Positions 16,320 to 25,727 of a DNA stretch of 64,000 bases are shown here, one piece after another (within the stretch, counting starts at the first letter, position 1; every line of letters starts with the position of its first letter). The notes below the pieces were generated by a model. That model was not told the DNA's origin, ran no database searches, and saw nothing but the letters and a program-made list of their open reading frames with translations. Source of the DNA: Nocardia bovistercoris (GTDB lineage: Bacteria > Actinomycetota > Actinomycetes > Mycobacteriales > Mycobacteriaceae); contig NZ_JADMLG010000015.1 in the NCBI RefSeq assembly GCF_015674855.1, positions 124,001 to 188,000 on the forward strand. The letters are read 5' to 3'. Made by a program: the position numbers and the translations under genes.

Positions 16320-17696
16320 ATGGGAGCGAGACGCGGCGACAAGATGACCTTGGTCGCATTCATGCAGGCGGGCAGTACGTCGGTCTACGCCGGTTCGTGG
16401 CGGCATCCGGCCACCGAACACGGCTATCTGGACGCGTCGTACTACGCGAAGGTCGGTCGACAGCTCGAGGAGGGCTGCTTCGACCTGATGTTCTTCGACG
16501 ACCGATTGGCGATGCCGGGCATCTACGACGGCTCGGTCGCCGAGGCGGTGCGCTACGGCGCGCGGCCGGTGAAACTGGATCTGGGCGTGATCCTCGGGAT
16601 ACTGGCGCAGAGCACGTCACGAATCGGATTGGGCGCCACCTACTCCACCACCTACTACGCGCCGTTCCACGTGGCGCGCACCTTCGCCACGCTGGACCAT
16701 CTCTCCGGCGGGCGCGCGGCATGGAACGTGGTGACCTCGGTCAACGACAGCGAGGCCCAGAACTTCGGCGTAGACGCCCATCTCGGCCACGACGAGCGCT
16801 ACGACCGCGCGGACGAATTCCTCGAGGTGGTCGGCGGGCTGTGGGACACCTGGGACGAGGACGCGATCGTGCACGACCGGGGCGCGGGACTCTACGCCGA
16901 TCCCGAGAAGGTGCACGAACTCGGTCATGTCGGCCGGTTCTTCTCCGCGCGCGGGCCGCTCACCGTGCCGCGCACACCGCAGGGCCGCCCGGTCATCATC
17001 CAGGCGGGTTCCTCCGGGCGCGGGCGCGAATTCGCCTCGCGCTGGGCGGAATTGATCTTCACCGGCGATCCGGGGCTCGAGGTCGCGCGCGAGCACTACG
17101 CCGATCAGAAGAGCCGGATCTCCGATGCCGGGCGCGACCCGGATTCGGTGCGCATCTGCCCGATGGCCTACGCGGTGGTCGGGGAATCCGAGCAGCACGC
17201 CAAGGAACGCGAGGCCGCGCTGCTCGAGGACCTGGTGCATCCGATGGCCTCGCTCACGCTGCTCTCGGAGTTGATGAACTACGACTTCGCCCGGCACGAT
17301 CTGGACGATCCGGTCACCGACGAACTGATCGCGTCGGTGTCGGGCATCCGCGGCCTGGTGCAGAATCTGCGCACCCACATCGGCGGCACCGTCACCGTGC
17401 GGGATCTGGCCGGGCACCGCGCGACGCTGCTGCAGGGACCGCGTTTCGTCGGCACCGGCGAACAGGTCGCCGATCAGATGGCGGAGTGGTTCCACGGCGG
17501 AGCCTGTGACGGATTCGTGCTCGCGGCCACGCATATGCCGGGCTCCTTCGAGGATGTCACGCGGATGGTCGTGCCCCGGCTGCAGCGGACCGGCCTGTTC
17601 CGCACCGCCTACGAAGGCGCCACCCTGCGTGACCATCTCGGATTGGACCGCCCGGTCGCGCGGCGCCCCATCGCACACACCGGACCGGCCGCGTGA
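16320..17696 (+). CDS. LLM-class flavin monooxygenase, NtaA/DszA/DmoA type
   Basis: A 458-residue bacterial-luciferase-like monooxygenase of the long NtaA/SnaA/DszA branch. Diagnostic text includes FDLMFFDDRLA, TSRIGLGATYSTTYYAPFHVARTFATLDHLSGGRAAWNVVTS, and RPVIIQAGSSGRGREFA. It needs reduced FMN supplied by a separate reductase, which is not adjacent. It heads an operon with a CoA-transferase (overlapping by a few bases) and a CoA-ester lyase, so it probably performs the first oxygenation in degradation of an unknown organic acid, sulfur compound or xenobiotic. The start is ATG 16320. Confidence 0.88.
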   Translation: MGARRGDKMTLVAFMQAGSTSVYAGSWRHPATEHGYLDASYYAKVGRQLEEGCFDLMFFDDRLAMPGIYDGSVAEAVRYGARPVKLDLGVILGILAQSTSRIGLGATYSTTYYAPFHVARTFATLDHLSGGRAAWNVVTSVNDSEAQNFGVDAHLGHDERYDRADEFLEVVGGLWDTWDEDAIVHDRGAGLYADPEKVHELGHVGRFFSARGPLTVPRTPQGRPVIIQAGSSGRGREFASRWAELIFTGDPGLEVAREHYADQKSRISDAGRDPDSVRICPMAYAVVGESEQHAKEREAALLEDLVHPMASLTLLSELMNYDFARHDLDDPVTDELIASVSGIRGLVQNLRTHIGGTVTVRDLAGHRATLLQGPRFVGTGEQVADQMAEWFHGGACDGFVLAATHMPGSFEDVTRMVVPRLQRTGLFRTAYEGATLRDHLGLDRPVARRPIAHTGPAA

Positions 17697-18892
17697 TGAG
17701 CGGATCCATGCTCGCGGGTGTGCGGGTGCTGGATCTGGCCACCCTGGCGGCCGCCCCGCTGGCCGCCACCTACCTCGGCGAATTCGGCGCGGACGTGATC
17801 AAGGTCGAACAGCCCGGCGTCGGCGATCCGATCCGCACGTGGGGTGCGCAGCGTGACGGCGTCGGGCTGATGTGGAAGTCGGTGTCGCGCAACAAGCGGT
17901 CGATCACGCTGGACATGCGCGGTCCCGATGGACAGAAGTTGTTGCGGCGGTTGGTCGAACAGGTCGACGTGGTGGTCACCAACACCCGCCCGCAGACCTT
18001 GCGCAAGTGGGGGCTCGACTACGCGAGTCTGCGCGCGGTCAACGAACGGGTGGTGATGCTGCACATCACCGGATTCGGTCTGACCGGCCCGAAGAGCGAA
18101 CGTCCCGGATTCGGCACGCTCGGTGAGGCGATGAGCGGATTCGCCCACATCACCGGCGAAGCGGACGGCCCGCCGACGCTGCCGCCGTTCATGCTCGCCG
18201 ACGGCGTCGCGTCGCTGAACGCCGCCTACGCGGTGCTGATGGCGCTGTATCACCGCGATGTGCACGGCGGACCCGGACAACTCATCGACATCAACTTGGT
18301 CGATCCACTCGCACGGCTGCTCGAGCAGACCCTGCTCGGCTACGACCAGCTCGGCACGGTGGCGCGGCGAGCGGGCAACCGCTGGGACATCTCCGCGCCG
18401 CGCAACACCTACCGCACCGCCGACGGCAAATGGCTTGCCATGTCCGGGAGTTCGCCCGCGCTGGCGTTGCGGGTGTTCCGCGCGATCGGGCGGGCGGACC
18501 TGATCGGCGATGCCGAATTCTCCGATCCGCAAAGGCGCTTGGCCCGTGCCCGCGAAGTGGACGAAGTGGTGGCGGCCTGGGTCGCCGCGCACACGCTGAC
18601 CGAGGCCATGGCGGTGTTCGAGGCCGAGGAGGTCGCCGCCGCACCGGTCTACGACATCGAGGATCTGCTGCGCGACGACCAACTGCGCCACCGCGAGGTC
18701 TTCGTGCCGGTCGCCGACGACGAACTCGGTTCGATGACGGTGCAGACTCCGGTCCCGCGCTTCTCCGAAACAGACGGCCGCGTCGACCATCTCGGCCCGC
18801 GCCTGGGTGAACACAATGCCGAGGTGTTCGGGGAACTGCTCGGCCTCGACGACACCGAACTGACCGACCTGCACCGCCGCGGCGTGCTGTAA
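17693..18892 (+). CDS. family III CoA-transferase (CaiB/BaiF type)
   Basis: A 399-residue CoA-transferase. The N-terminal VRVLDLATLAAAPLAATYLGEFGADVIKVEQPGVGDPIR and the NKRSITLDMRGPDG motifs are classical, and the catalytic Asp region is visible around FMLADGVASLNAAYAVLMALY. It moves CoA between carboxylic acids. The start codon GTG/ATG overlaps the monooxygenase stop, so the two are translationally coupled. Together with the downstream lyase it suggests activation of a hydroxy- or dicarboxylic acid to a CoA thioester followed by C-C cleavage. Confidence 0.9.
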   Translation: MMSGSMLAGVRVLDLATLAAAPLAATYLGEFGADVIKVEQPGVGDPIRTWGAQRDGVGLMWKSVSRNKRSITLDMRGPDGQKLLRRLVEQVDVVVTNTRPQTLRKWGLDYASLRAVNERVVMLHITGFGLTGPKSERPGFGTLGEAMSGFAHITGEADGPPTLPPFMLADGVASLNAAYAVLMALYHRDVHGGPGQLIDINLVDPLARLLEQTLLGYDQLGTVARRAGNRWDISAPRNTYRTADGKWLAMSGSSPALALRVFRAIGRADLIGDAEFSDPQRRLARAREVDEVVAAWVAAHTLTEAMAVFEAEEVAAAPVYDIEDLLRDDQLRHREVFVPVADDELGSMTVQTPVPRFSETDGRVDHLGPRLGEHNAEVFGELLGLDDTELTDLHRRGVL

Positions 18893-18920
18893 TCGACCGC
18901 TGAACAAAGGATTTCGACGA

Positions 18921-19844
18921 ATGTCTCTGCTCATCCGCCGCTCCGAACTTGCGCTGCCCGCTTGCAACGACCACATGTTCGACAAGGCGCTCGCCAGCGG
19001 CGCGGACCTGGTGTTCCTCGACCTCGAGGACGCCACCCCCGAATCCCTGAAAGCGGAGTCGCGGGAGAAGGCCATCTCCGCGCTGACCGGATTGGATTGG
19101 GGCCGAACGGTTCCCGCGATCCGCATCAACGCGCTCGACACGCACTGGTGCCACGACGACATCATCGAGGTCGTCACCCGCGCGGGCGCGAACCTGCACA
19201 CCATCGTGGTCCCCAAGGCCCGCACCGCACGCGACGTGTGGTGGGTCGACGTCCTGCTCACCCAGCTCGAGACGAAACTCGGTCTCACCCGGCAGATCCG
19301 GCTCGAAGTGTTGATCGAGGAAGTGGAAGGGCTCGCCAACGCCGAAGAGATCGCCGTGGCCAGTCCCCGGGTGGACGCGCTCATCTTCGGCGTCGGCGAC
19401 TTCTCGCTGTCCCAGGGCGCGCGCGTGGACACCAACTTCGAACCACTGGGCGACTACCCCGGCGACTTCTGGCACTACGCGCGCAACAAGGTCCTCGTGG
19501 CGGCCCGCATCGCGGGCATCGTCGCCATCGACGCCCCGTTCCCGGACTACCGGAACGTCGAGGGCTACGAACGCGACGCGCGTCGGGCATCGCTGCTCGG
19601 CTACACCGGCAAATGGGCCATCCACCCCACCCAGGTCCCGATCGCGAACACCGTCTACTCCCCCACCGCCGAGGAGATCGCCCTCGCCGAACGCAATATC
19701 GCCGCCTACCGCGAAGCCGAGGCGAACGGACGTGGCGCGGTCGGGGTGGACGGTGTCCTGGTCGACGCCGCCCACATCAAGATGGCGAACGCGACACTGG
19801 CCCGTGCCGCCGCCATCGACCCCGAATTCGCGGTCGGACGATAG
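18921..19844 (+). CDS. HpcH/HpaI-family CoA-ester lyase (CitE-like)
   Basis: A 307-residue TIM-barrel lyase like malyl-CoA, citramalyl-CoA or CitE proteins. It shows DLVFLDLEDATPES, IRINALDTHW, the IEEVEGLANAEEIA metal-binding stretch, LIFGVGDFSLSQGA and GKWAIHPTQV near the C-terminus. It would split a beta-hydroxyacyl-CoA into acetyl- or propionyl-CoA plus an oxoacid. AAAGGA precedes ATG 18921. It closes the three-gene operon; release of propionyl-CoA would connect it to the prpDBC operon just downstream, which is inference. Confidence 0.88.
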   Translation: MSLLIRRSELALPACNDHMFDKALASGADLVFLDLEDATPESLKAESREKAISALTGLDWGRTVPAIRINALDTHWCHDDIIEVVTRAGANLHTIVVPKARTARDVWWVDVLLTQLETKLGLTRQIRLEVLIEEVEGLANAEEIAVASPRVDALIFGVGDFSLSQGARVDTNFEPLGDYPGDFWHYARNKVLVAARIAGIVAIDAPFPDYRNVEGYERDARRASLLGYTGKWAIHPTQVPIANTVYSPTAEEIALAERNIAAYREAEANGRGAVGVDGVLVDAAHIKMANATLARAAAIDPEFAVGR

Positions 19845-19893
19845 TCCCGTCGTTCGGCGCGAGGACGTCACGCCGGGCGGACGGGCTGAATCG

Positions 19894-21261
19894 CTAGGCG
19901 TAGGAGCGGCTCACGAAACCGTCGGGGCGGACCAGCAGCGTCCCGTACGGCCAGCCGTCCACGAGGTGCACCGGAATGTCGGCCCGCACCTCGGGATCGG
20001 CGGTGAGTACGCACCATCGTGATTCGACGAGATCCAGAGTGGACACCGTGTCGGACACCCACATGTGCGGCAGGCGGGATCCCGGCGAGCCGTCGAGGTC
20101 GAGGGTGACGTCCTCGGTGGAGGGGAGCGGTGCGCCGCCGTAGCGGTAGCCCGTGTGCACCACCGGCGCGTTGATCACCCCCGCCGCCGCGCGTGCCGCG
20201 GCCATGTCCTTCCCCCAGTGCAGGGACGGATCGTTGAACCGTAGGCGCGCCTGCTCCATCGTCATGATGGCCACCGGATGGCGCTCGGTGTGATACGTGT
20301 CGAGCAGGGCGGGCCCGGCCGCACCGCGCAGCACGTGCGCGAGTTTCCACGCCAGATTGTGCGCGTCGGCGATGCCCGCGTTCAGCCCGAACGCACCGAG
20401 CGGGGGGATCGCGTGCGCCGCGTCGCCCACCAGGAAGACTCGGCCGAGGGAGAGTCGATCGGCGACCTGGCCGCGCCCGCGGAACTTCAACACCCCGCGG
20501 ATCTCCACCTCGAGCGAGGGGTCGCCCGCCGCGGTGCGGATGAGGTCGGGACTCGGCTCGGCGGCGCGGGTGAGGAACACCCACTCGCGTTCGCCGTCGA
20601 CGGTCACCAGTAGGCCGGTCGCGTCCGGATGCTCGATATTGCACATCGCGAACGCCGCACGCGGACGCAGATCGGCGCGGAACAGCACACTCGAGGTCTC
20701 CTGGCCGATCACTCCGGGACCGGTGCGGCCGATGCCGAGGATTCGCCGGACCCGGCTGCGCACGCCGTCGGCCGCGACCAGATATCGCGCCCGCACGACC
20801 CGCCCGTCGGACAGATTCGCTGTGACGCCTTCGGAGTCCTGCTCGAACGAGTCGAGCGCCGCACCGAACTCCACGCGCCCCGCCCTGGTGATCAGCACGC
20901 GGTCGAGACGGTTCTGCGCGCAGGTGCCGCGAATCCGGGCCGGCGTGTAGGTGAGCTCGGCCGCGGTTCTCGTCTTCCAGTCCGCGCCTTCGGTGAAATC
21001 GGCCTCGGCGAGTGTGCGTCCTCTGATCTTTCCGGCCCGCAAGTCGACGGCGACCTCGTCGACCGCGCGGTCCAAGCCGACCTCGCGCAGGATCTCCACC
21101 GACCGCGACCCGATGCCCGTGGCTCTCGGGTGGGGCGACAACTCGGGTTTCTCCTCGACGACGAGCGGCTCGACGCCGTGGTGGCGCAACAGCACCGCCA
21201 GCATCAATCCGACCGATCCGCCGCCCGCGATCAAGACGTCTGTCGATACCTGCCGATTCAT
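19894..21261 (-). CDS. FAD-dependent aromatic monooxygenase (PheA/TfdB type)
   Basis: A 455-residue group A flavin hydroxylase. The FAD-binding GGGSVGLML is near the N-terminus, the DG motif reads VAADGVRSRVRR, and the second FAD motif is GRVFLVGDAAHAIPPLGAFGLNAGIADAHNLAWKLA. The overall layout resembles phenol hydroxylases and rifampicin monooxygenases. It is divergent from a TetR gene across a long perfect inverted repeat, so expression is probably inducible. The substrate could be a phenolic compound or an antibiotic; I cannot decide from sequence. Confidence 0.88.
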   Translation of the reverse strand: MNRQVSTDVLIAGGGSVGLMLAVLLRHHGVEPLVVEEKPELSPHPRATGIGSRSVEILREVGLDRAVDEVAVDLRAGKIRGRTLAEADFTEGADWKTRTAAELTYTPARIRGTCAQNRLDRVLITRAGRVEFGAALDSFEQDSEGVTANLSDGRVVRARYLVAADGVRSRVRRILGIGRTGPGVIGQETSSVLFRADLRPRAAFAMCNIEHPDATGLLVTVDGEREWVFLTRAAEPSPDLIRTAAGDPSLEVEIRGVLKFRGRGQVADRLSLGRVFLVGDAAHAIPPLGAFGLNAGIADAHNLAWKLAHVLRGAAGPALLDTYHTERHPVAIMTMEQARLRFNDPSLHWGKDMAAARAAAGVINAPVVHTGYRYGGAPLPSTEDVTLDLDGSPGSRLPHMWVSDTVSTLDLVESRWCVLTADPEVRADIPVHLVDGWPYGTLLVRPDGFVSRSYA

Positions 21262-21270
21262 GAGCCCACT

Positions 21271-21308
21271 CTCCGATACAGTGCATTTCTCAATACTCTG
21301 TATCGGAG
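21271..21308. promoter_or_regulatory. long inverted repeat, TetR operator
   Basis: CTCCGATACAG at 21271-21281 is repeated inverted and perfectly as CTGTATCGGAG at 21298-21308, with 16 bases between. It fills the gap between the divergent FAD monooxygenase and TetR genes and fits an operator for one or two TetR dimers. Confidence 0.75.
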
Positions 21309-21330
21309 CTGCCGATGTATTGTCAGCGGC

Positions 21331-22011
21331 ATGTTGGTGTGGGAGCGGCCGGAGCCACCGGATCGACCGGTGCCTGCCCCGCTGAGCCGCGAGCGGATCA
21401 TACGAGCGGCGATCCAGCTGGCCGACTCCGATGGACTACCTGCGGTGTCGCTGCGCAAGGTCGCCGCCGCGCTGGACGTCGGGCCGATGCGGCTGTACGG
21501 CTACATCGACACCAAGGAGGAGCTGCTCGACCTGATGGTCGACGCGATCTACGGCGAGCTGCGGCCCACCGGAGAGGGTTGGCGGGCGATGCTGCGGTCC
21601 CTCGCCGAAACGACCCGGCAGGCCGCTCATCGACACGAATGGTTCGCCGACCTGATCGGCGGGCGGCCGCAGCTCGGGCCGAACGCGCTGGCCGGAGGGG
21701 AGGCCGTGGTAGCCGCGATGGACGGTGTCGATATCGACATCGTGATGCCGGTGGTCGGCGCGGTCAACGCGTATGTGGTCGGCGCGGTGCGTCGGGAGAT
21801 CGCGGAGCGCCGCGCCGAGCGGGCCACCGGCATGAACGAGGAACAGTGGCAGGTCGCCTCCGGGCCCTATCTCGGGCGAGTGTTCGCCACCGGCCGATTC
21901 CCCGCGCTGTCCACGGTCATACGCGACGCCGCCCACCTGGATGCCGACGAAACCTTCCGCATCGGCCTCGAGTTCCTCCTCGACGGCATCCAGGCCCGCA
22001 TCGCGGGCTGA
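21331..22011 (+). CDS. TetR-family regulator (TetR_C class)
   Basis: A 226-residue regulator with an N-terminal extension (ERPEPPDRPVPAPLSRERIIRAAIQLADSDGLPAVSLRKVAAALDVGPMRLYGYIDTKEELLDLMVDAIYGE) typical of TetR proteins with the tetracycline-repressor-type C-terminal domain. ATG 21331 follows the operator directly. It probably controls the divergent FAD monooxygenase and itself. Its end lies six bases from the convergent prpC gene. Confidence 0.85.
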   Translation: MLVWERPEPPDRPVPAPLSRERIIRAAIQLADSDGLPAVSLRKVAAALDVGPMRLYGYIDTKEELLDLMVDAIYGELRPTGEGWRAMLRSLAETTRQAAHRHEWFADLIGGRPQLGPNALAGGEAVVAAMDGVDIDIVMPVVGAVNAYVVGAVRREIAERRAERATGMNEEQWQVASGPYLGRVFATGRFPALSTVIRDAAHLDADETFRIGLEFLLDGIQARIAG

Positions 22012-22017
22012 CCGGCT

Positions 22018-23142
22018 TCAGGCGACCACCGAACGCTGTGGGACACCGACGTATTCGCTCAGAGGACGGATCAGCGCGTTGGATTCGCCCTGTTCGATGA
22101 TGTGGGCGGTCCAGCCGGTGATGCGGCTCATCACGAAGATCGGGGTGAAGGCCTCGATGTCGAAACCGAGCAGGTAGTAGGCGGGGCCGGTGGGAAAGTC
22201 CAGGTTCGGCTTTATTCCGGTGGCCTCGTGCATGGTGCGTTCGAGGATTTCGTAGATTCGCACCCACTTGCCGCCGTCGGTGGCGGCGGCGATGTCCACG
22301 AATGCCTTGCGCATCGTCGGCACGCGGGAATCGCCGTTCTTGTAGACGCGGTGGCCGAAGCCCATGACCTTTTCCTTGGCGGCGAGTTTGTCGAGCAGCC
22401 ACCGCTCGGCCAATGCCGGGTCGTCGATGGCGAGCATGTCGTGCATGACCGCTTCGTTGGCTCCGCCGTGCAGCCTGCCCTTGAGCGCGCCGATGGCGGC
22501 GGTGACCGCGCTGTAGATATCGGACAGCGTCGAGGTCACCACGCGTGCGGCGAAAGTCGACGCGTTGAAGGAATGTTCGGCGTAGAGGATCAGCGACACC
22601 TCGAACGCCTTCACCAACTCCTTGGACGGGATGGCGCCGAAACACATGTTGAGGAAGTTCTCGGCGTAGCTCAGATGCGAATGCGGCGGGATCGGGTCGA
22701 GTCCGTGGCGACGGCGGTGATCGGCCGCGACGATGGTCGGCAACACGGCGAACATGCGCAATGCCTTCGCGCGGTTCGCCTTGGTCGAATTATCTTCTTC
22801 GGCAGGGTCTTCCGCGCCGAGATAGCTGATCGCGGTGCGCACCACATCCATCGGATGGCAGGTCTCGGGCAGCTTCGTCACCAGCGCGAGCAGCGATCGG
22901 TCCGCGCGGCGGGAGGCGCGTTCCCGCTGCTGGAACCGCTCGAGTTCGGCGTCGGAGGGGAGTTCGCCGTGCCAGAGCAGGTAGGCGACCTGTTCGAAGG
23001 TGCAGTGGGCGGCCAGATCCTGCACGGCGTAGCCGCGGTAGGTCAGCGAGTTGGTTTCGGGCACCACCTTGGAGACGGCGGTGGTGTCGACGACGACGCC
23101 CGCCAGACCCTTGTAGATGGTCGGTATCGCGATGTCCGTCAT
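22018..23142 (-). CDS. prpC: 2-methylcitrate synthase
   Basis: A 374-residue citrate-synthase family enzyme that condenses propionyl-CoA with oxaloacetate. Its PrpC signature is AEHSFNASTFAARVV, with the catalytic region GRLHGGANEAV and KVMGFGHRVYKNGDSRVP. It is shorter than typical GltA and starts with the GLAGVVVDTTAVSKVVPETNSLTYRGY segment of methylcitrate synthases. The start codon overlaps the prpB stop by one base. It is the last gene of the prpDBC operon and detoxifies propionyl-CoA from odd-chain, branched-chain or sterol catabolism. Confidence 0.95.
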   Translation of the reverse strand: MTDIAIPTIYKGLAGVVVDTTAVSKVVPETNSLTYRGYAVQDLAAHCTFEQVAYLLWHGELPSDAELERFQQRERASRRADRSLLALVTKLPETCHPMDVVRTAISYLGAEDPAEEDNSTKANRAKALRMFAVLPTIVAADHRRRHGLDPIPPHSHLSYAENFLNMCFGAIPSKELVKAFEVSLILYAEHSFNASTFAARVVTSTLSDIYSAVTAAIGALKGRLHGGANEAVMHDMLAIDDPALAERWLLDKLAAKEKVMGFGHRVYKNGDSRVPTMRKAFVDIAAATDGGKWVRIYEILERTMHEATGIKPNLDFPTGPAYYLLGFDIEAFTPIFVMSRITGWTAHIIEQGESNALIRPLSEYVGVPQRSVVA

Positions 23143-24056
23143 CACTGATTCCTTCCGAGAGTGAAATTGAAGATGTCGGAATCGAATTCGTTGTAGCGCT
23201 CGTACCGGAGCAATTCGTAGAGCCGAGAGCGGTGCTGCATCCGGTCCAACAACCCGGATTGCGTACCCTCGTCGAATATCTCGCGCAATCCCGCCTCCGC
23301 GGCGAACATCGCGAGCCGCAGGGTGGTGACCGGGTAGATGACCGCGTTGTAGCCGACCCGCTCCAGCGTGGCGGCCGGGATCAGTTCGGATTTGCCGAAT
23401 TCGGTCATATTCGCGAGCAGTGGCGTATCGACGGCGGCGCGGAACTTCTCGAAGTCCGCCACGGTGTGCAGGGCTTCGGTGAAGATCAGATCCGCGCCCG
23501 CTTCGGTGTAGGCCTTCGCCCGCTCGATCGCCGCGTCGATGCCTTCGATCCCCGCCGCGTCGGTGCGCGCGCAGATCACGAAGTCGGGATCGCGGCGAGC
23601 CGAGACCGCGGCGCGCAGGCGGCGCACCATCTCCTCGGCGGGAACCACGGCCTTGCCGTCGAGGTGCCCGCACCGCTTCGGGTTGACCTGATCCTCCAGG
23701 TGGAGACCCGCCAGGCCCGCGTCCTCCAGAATCGTCACGGTCCGCGCGGCGCTCATCGGCTCGCCGAACCCGGTGTCGGCGTCGATCAACACCGGCAGGT
23801 CCGTCACCCGCGCGACCTGCCTGCCACGCTCGGCGACCTCGGTCAATGTCGTCAGGCCGATATCGGGCAGCGCCAGATCAGCGGAGACGACCGCACCGGA
23901 GACATAGACGCCATCGAACCCGATCTCCTGGATCAGTCTCGCCACCAGCGGATTGAACGCGCCGGGGATGCGCTGGATCCGCCCGGAGGCCAGACCGGCG
24001 CGAAATGCCTTGCGCTTGTCCGATGTCGAGGTGCTCGCCGCCAGCAGGCCGGTCAT
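23142..24056 (-). CDS. prpB: 2-methylisocitrate lyase
   Basis: A 304-residue isocitrate-lyase-superfamily TIM barrel that splits 2-methylisocitrate into pyruvate and succinate. The catalytic Cys motif KRCGH is present ([18 protein letters not shown]), together with [11 protein letters not shown] and the [24 protein letters not shown] start. Its ATG overlaps the prpD stop by four bases and its own stop overlaps the prpC start, so all three enzymes are translationally coupled. Confidence 0.95.
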   Translation of the reverse strand: MTGLLAASTSTSDKRKAFRAGLASGRIQRIPGAFNPLVARLIQEIGFDGVYVSGAVVSADLALPDIGLTTLTEVAERGRQVARVTDLPVLIDADTGFGEPMSAARTVTILEDAGLAGLHLEDQVNPKRCGHLDGKAVVPAEEMVRRLRAAVSARRDPDFVICARTDAAGIEGIDAAIERAKAYTEAGADLIFTEALHTVADFEKFRAAVDTPLLANMTEFGKSELIPAATLERVGYNAVIYPVTTLRLAMFAAEAGLREIFDEGTQSGLLDRMQHRSRLYELLRYERYNEFDSDIFNFTLGRNQ

Positions 24057-25558
24057 CGGAACAGTCCCTTCGGCGATTCGGGTGCGCGGGCGAGCACCTC
24101 GTCCGAGACGGTGAACGTGAGCTCCGACAACTCACCGGCAGGCAACTCGCCCGCGCGCTGGACCACCTCCAGGAACCGGTCCTGCTCGGCGGACTCGATC
24201 ACACCCTCGGCCAGGGTGCGGAACTTCGCGACGTATTGCGCTCGGGCGAAGGGTCGCGCGCCGAGCGGATGCGCGTCGGCCACCGCCAACTCGTCCACGA
24301 TCACCTCGCCGCTGTGCAACGTGACCTCGGCGCGGGCACCGAACGCCTTCTCGTTCGGGTCCGTGGAGTGGTAGCGCCGGGTCCATTCCGGGTCCTCGGT
24401 GGTGGAGATCTTGTTCCAGAGCTCGACGGTGTCGGGTCGCCGCGCGCGTTCGGGGGCGTAGGAACGCTCGTGGTGCCAGACGCCGTCCTGCAGGGCCACC
24501 GCGAAGATGTACATCACCGAGTGGTCGAGGGTTTCGCGCGAGGCGGTCGGGTCGAACTTCTGCGGGTCGTTCGAGCCGGTGCCGATCACCACGTGGGTGT
24601 GGTGGCTGGTGTGCAGCACGATCGAGGCGATCTGGTCGAGGTCGCCGATCCGCTCGCGCAGACGACGGGCCAGGTCGATCGGCGCCTGACTCTGGTACTC
24701 GGCGGAATGCTCCTTGGTGTAGGTGTCGAGAATGCCGCGCTTGGGCTCCCCCGGCCCCGGCAGCGGCACCGAGTACTCCTGCTCTGGACCGCCGAGCAGC
24801 CAGGCGATCACCCCGTCCTCGCCCTCCCAGATCGGCGACGGTGCCCCCTCACCCCGCAGCGCGCGATCCACCGCCTCGACCGCCATCTTCCCGGCGAAGG
24901 CAGGCGCGTACGCCTTCCAACTCGAGATCTCGCCCTTGCGGGACTGCCGGGTCGCGGTGGTGGTGTGCAACGCTTGCCCGATTGCCTGATAGATCGTATC
25001 GGTGTCCAGACCCAACAGCGTCCCGATACCGGCCGCCGCCGACGGTCCCAGATGCGCGACGTGGTCGATCTTGTGCTCGTGCAAACAGATCGAGCGCACC
25101 AGATCCACCTGGATCTCGTAGCCGGTGGCCAACCCCCGGATCAGATCACGCCCGCTGCGGCCCGCGTGCTGGGCCACGGCCAGAACCGACGGAATGTTGT
25201 CACCCGGATGGGAATACTCCGCCGCCAGAAAGGTGTCGTGGAAATCCAATTCACGCACCGCGACACCATTGGCCCAAGCCGCCCATTCCGGCGAATACCG
25301 GTCATCGACACCGAACACCGTCGCACCGGGCCGGTAAGGATGCGCGATCGCCTGCGCACGCGCATTCGCCACCGGCCGCCGCACCAACGCCGCCGCCGCG
25401 ACCGCCGCGTTGTCGATGAGCCGATTGACGATCATCTCCTCGACCTCGGGAACAACCGCCACCGAATCCGCCGCCACCTCGGCGATCCGCCACGCGAGAT
25501 GTTCCTCGCGCGGGAAGCGCTCCGCCGATCGGTGCGTGCGGACAATATGGTCTTTCAC
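24053..25558 (-). CDS. prpD: 2-methylcitrate dehydratase
   Basis: A 501-residue MmgE/PrpD-family enzyme. Recognisable parts are the all-helical N-terminal domain with [32 protein letters not shown], the [21 protein letters not shown] stretch, and [27 protein letters not shown]. It dehydrates 2-methylcitrate to 2-methylaconitate/methylisocitrate without an Fe-S cluster. It is the first gene of the prpDBC operon. No PrpR-type regulator is adjacent, so control must come from elsewhere; direct repeats lie upstream. Confidence 0.93.
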   Translation of the reverse strand: MKDHIVRTHRSAERFPREEHLAWRIAEVAADSVAVVPEVEEMIVNRLIDNAAVAAAALVRRPVANARAQAIAHPYRPGATVFGVDDRYSPEWAAWANGVAVRELDFHDTFLAAEYSHPGDNIPSVLAVAQHAGRSGRDLIRGLATGYEIQVDLVRSICLHEHKIDHVAHLGPSAAAGIGTLLGLDTDTIYQAIGQALHTTTATRQSRKGEISSWKAYAPAFAGKMAVEAVDRALRGEGAPSPIWEGEDGVIAWLLGGPEQEYSVPLPGPGEPKRGILDTYTKEHSAEYQSQAPIDLARRLRERIGDLDQIASIVLHTSHHTHVVIGTGSNDPQKFDPTASRETLDHSVMYIFAVALQDGVWHHERSYAPERARRPDTVELWNKISTTEDPEWTRRYHSTDPNEKAFGARAEVTLHSGEVIVDELAVADAHPLGARPFARAQYVAKFRTLAEGVIESAEQDRFLEVVQRAGELPAGELSELTFTVSDEVLARAPESPKGLFR

Positions 25559-25643
25559 GGCACTGGCCTCCAGACATCAATTCCGACTACCTGTTCCGCA
25601 CAGTACACACGCCGAAAAGACCGGAAAACACACCACAAATGCC

Positions 25644-25679
25644 GAATTTTGCGTAGCCGATCCAGCGAATTTGCGTAGC
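25644..25679 (-). promoter_or_regulatory. direct repeats upstream of prpDBC
   Basis: GAATTTTGCGTAGC (25644-25657) and GAATTTGCGTAGC (25667-25679) lie about two helical turns apart, with TTGCGAAAT following immediately. They are 85-120 bases before the prpD start and recall, without matching exactly, the TTTGCAAA-type sites of PrpR/RamB regulators. They are probably activator sites for the operon. Confidence 0.5.
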
Positions 25680-25727
25680 TTGCGAAATACCGTGCTCTTG
25701 CGGGTACACGATCCGTGACCCGGGAAT

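Noticed and set aside
16304-16322. Second iron box (TTAGGTTCC...) before the flavin monooxygenase
   Set aside because: Only the left half matches; the right half lacks CCTAA, so IdeR binding is unlikely.
22018-23673. Apparent 551-residue prpC protein with a long N-terminal extension
   Set aside because: The extension is prpB read in another frame; the ATG at 23142 overlaps the prpB stop and gives a normal methylcitrate synthase length.
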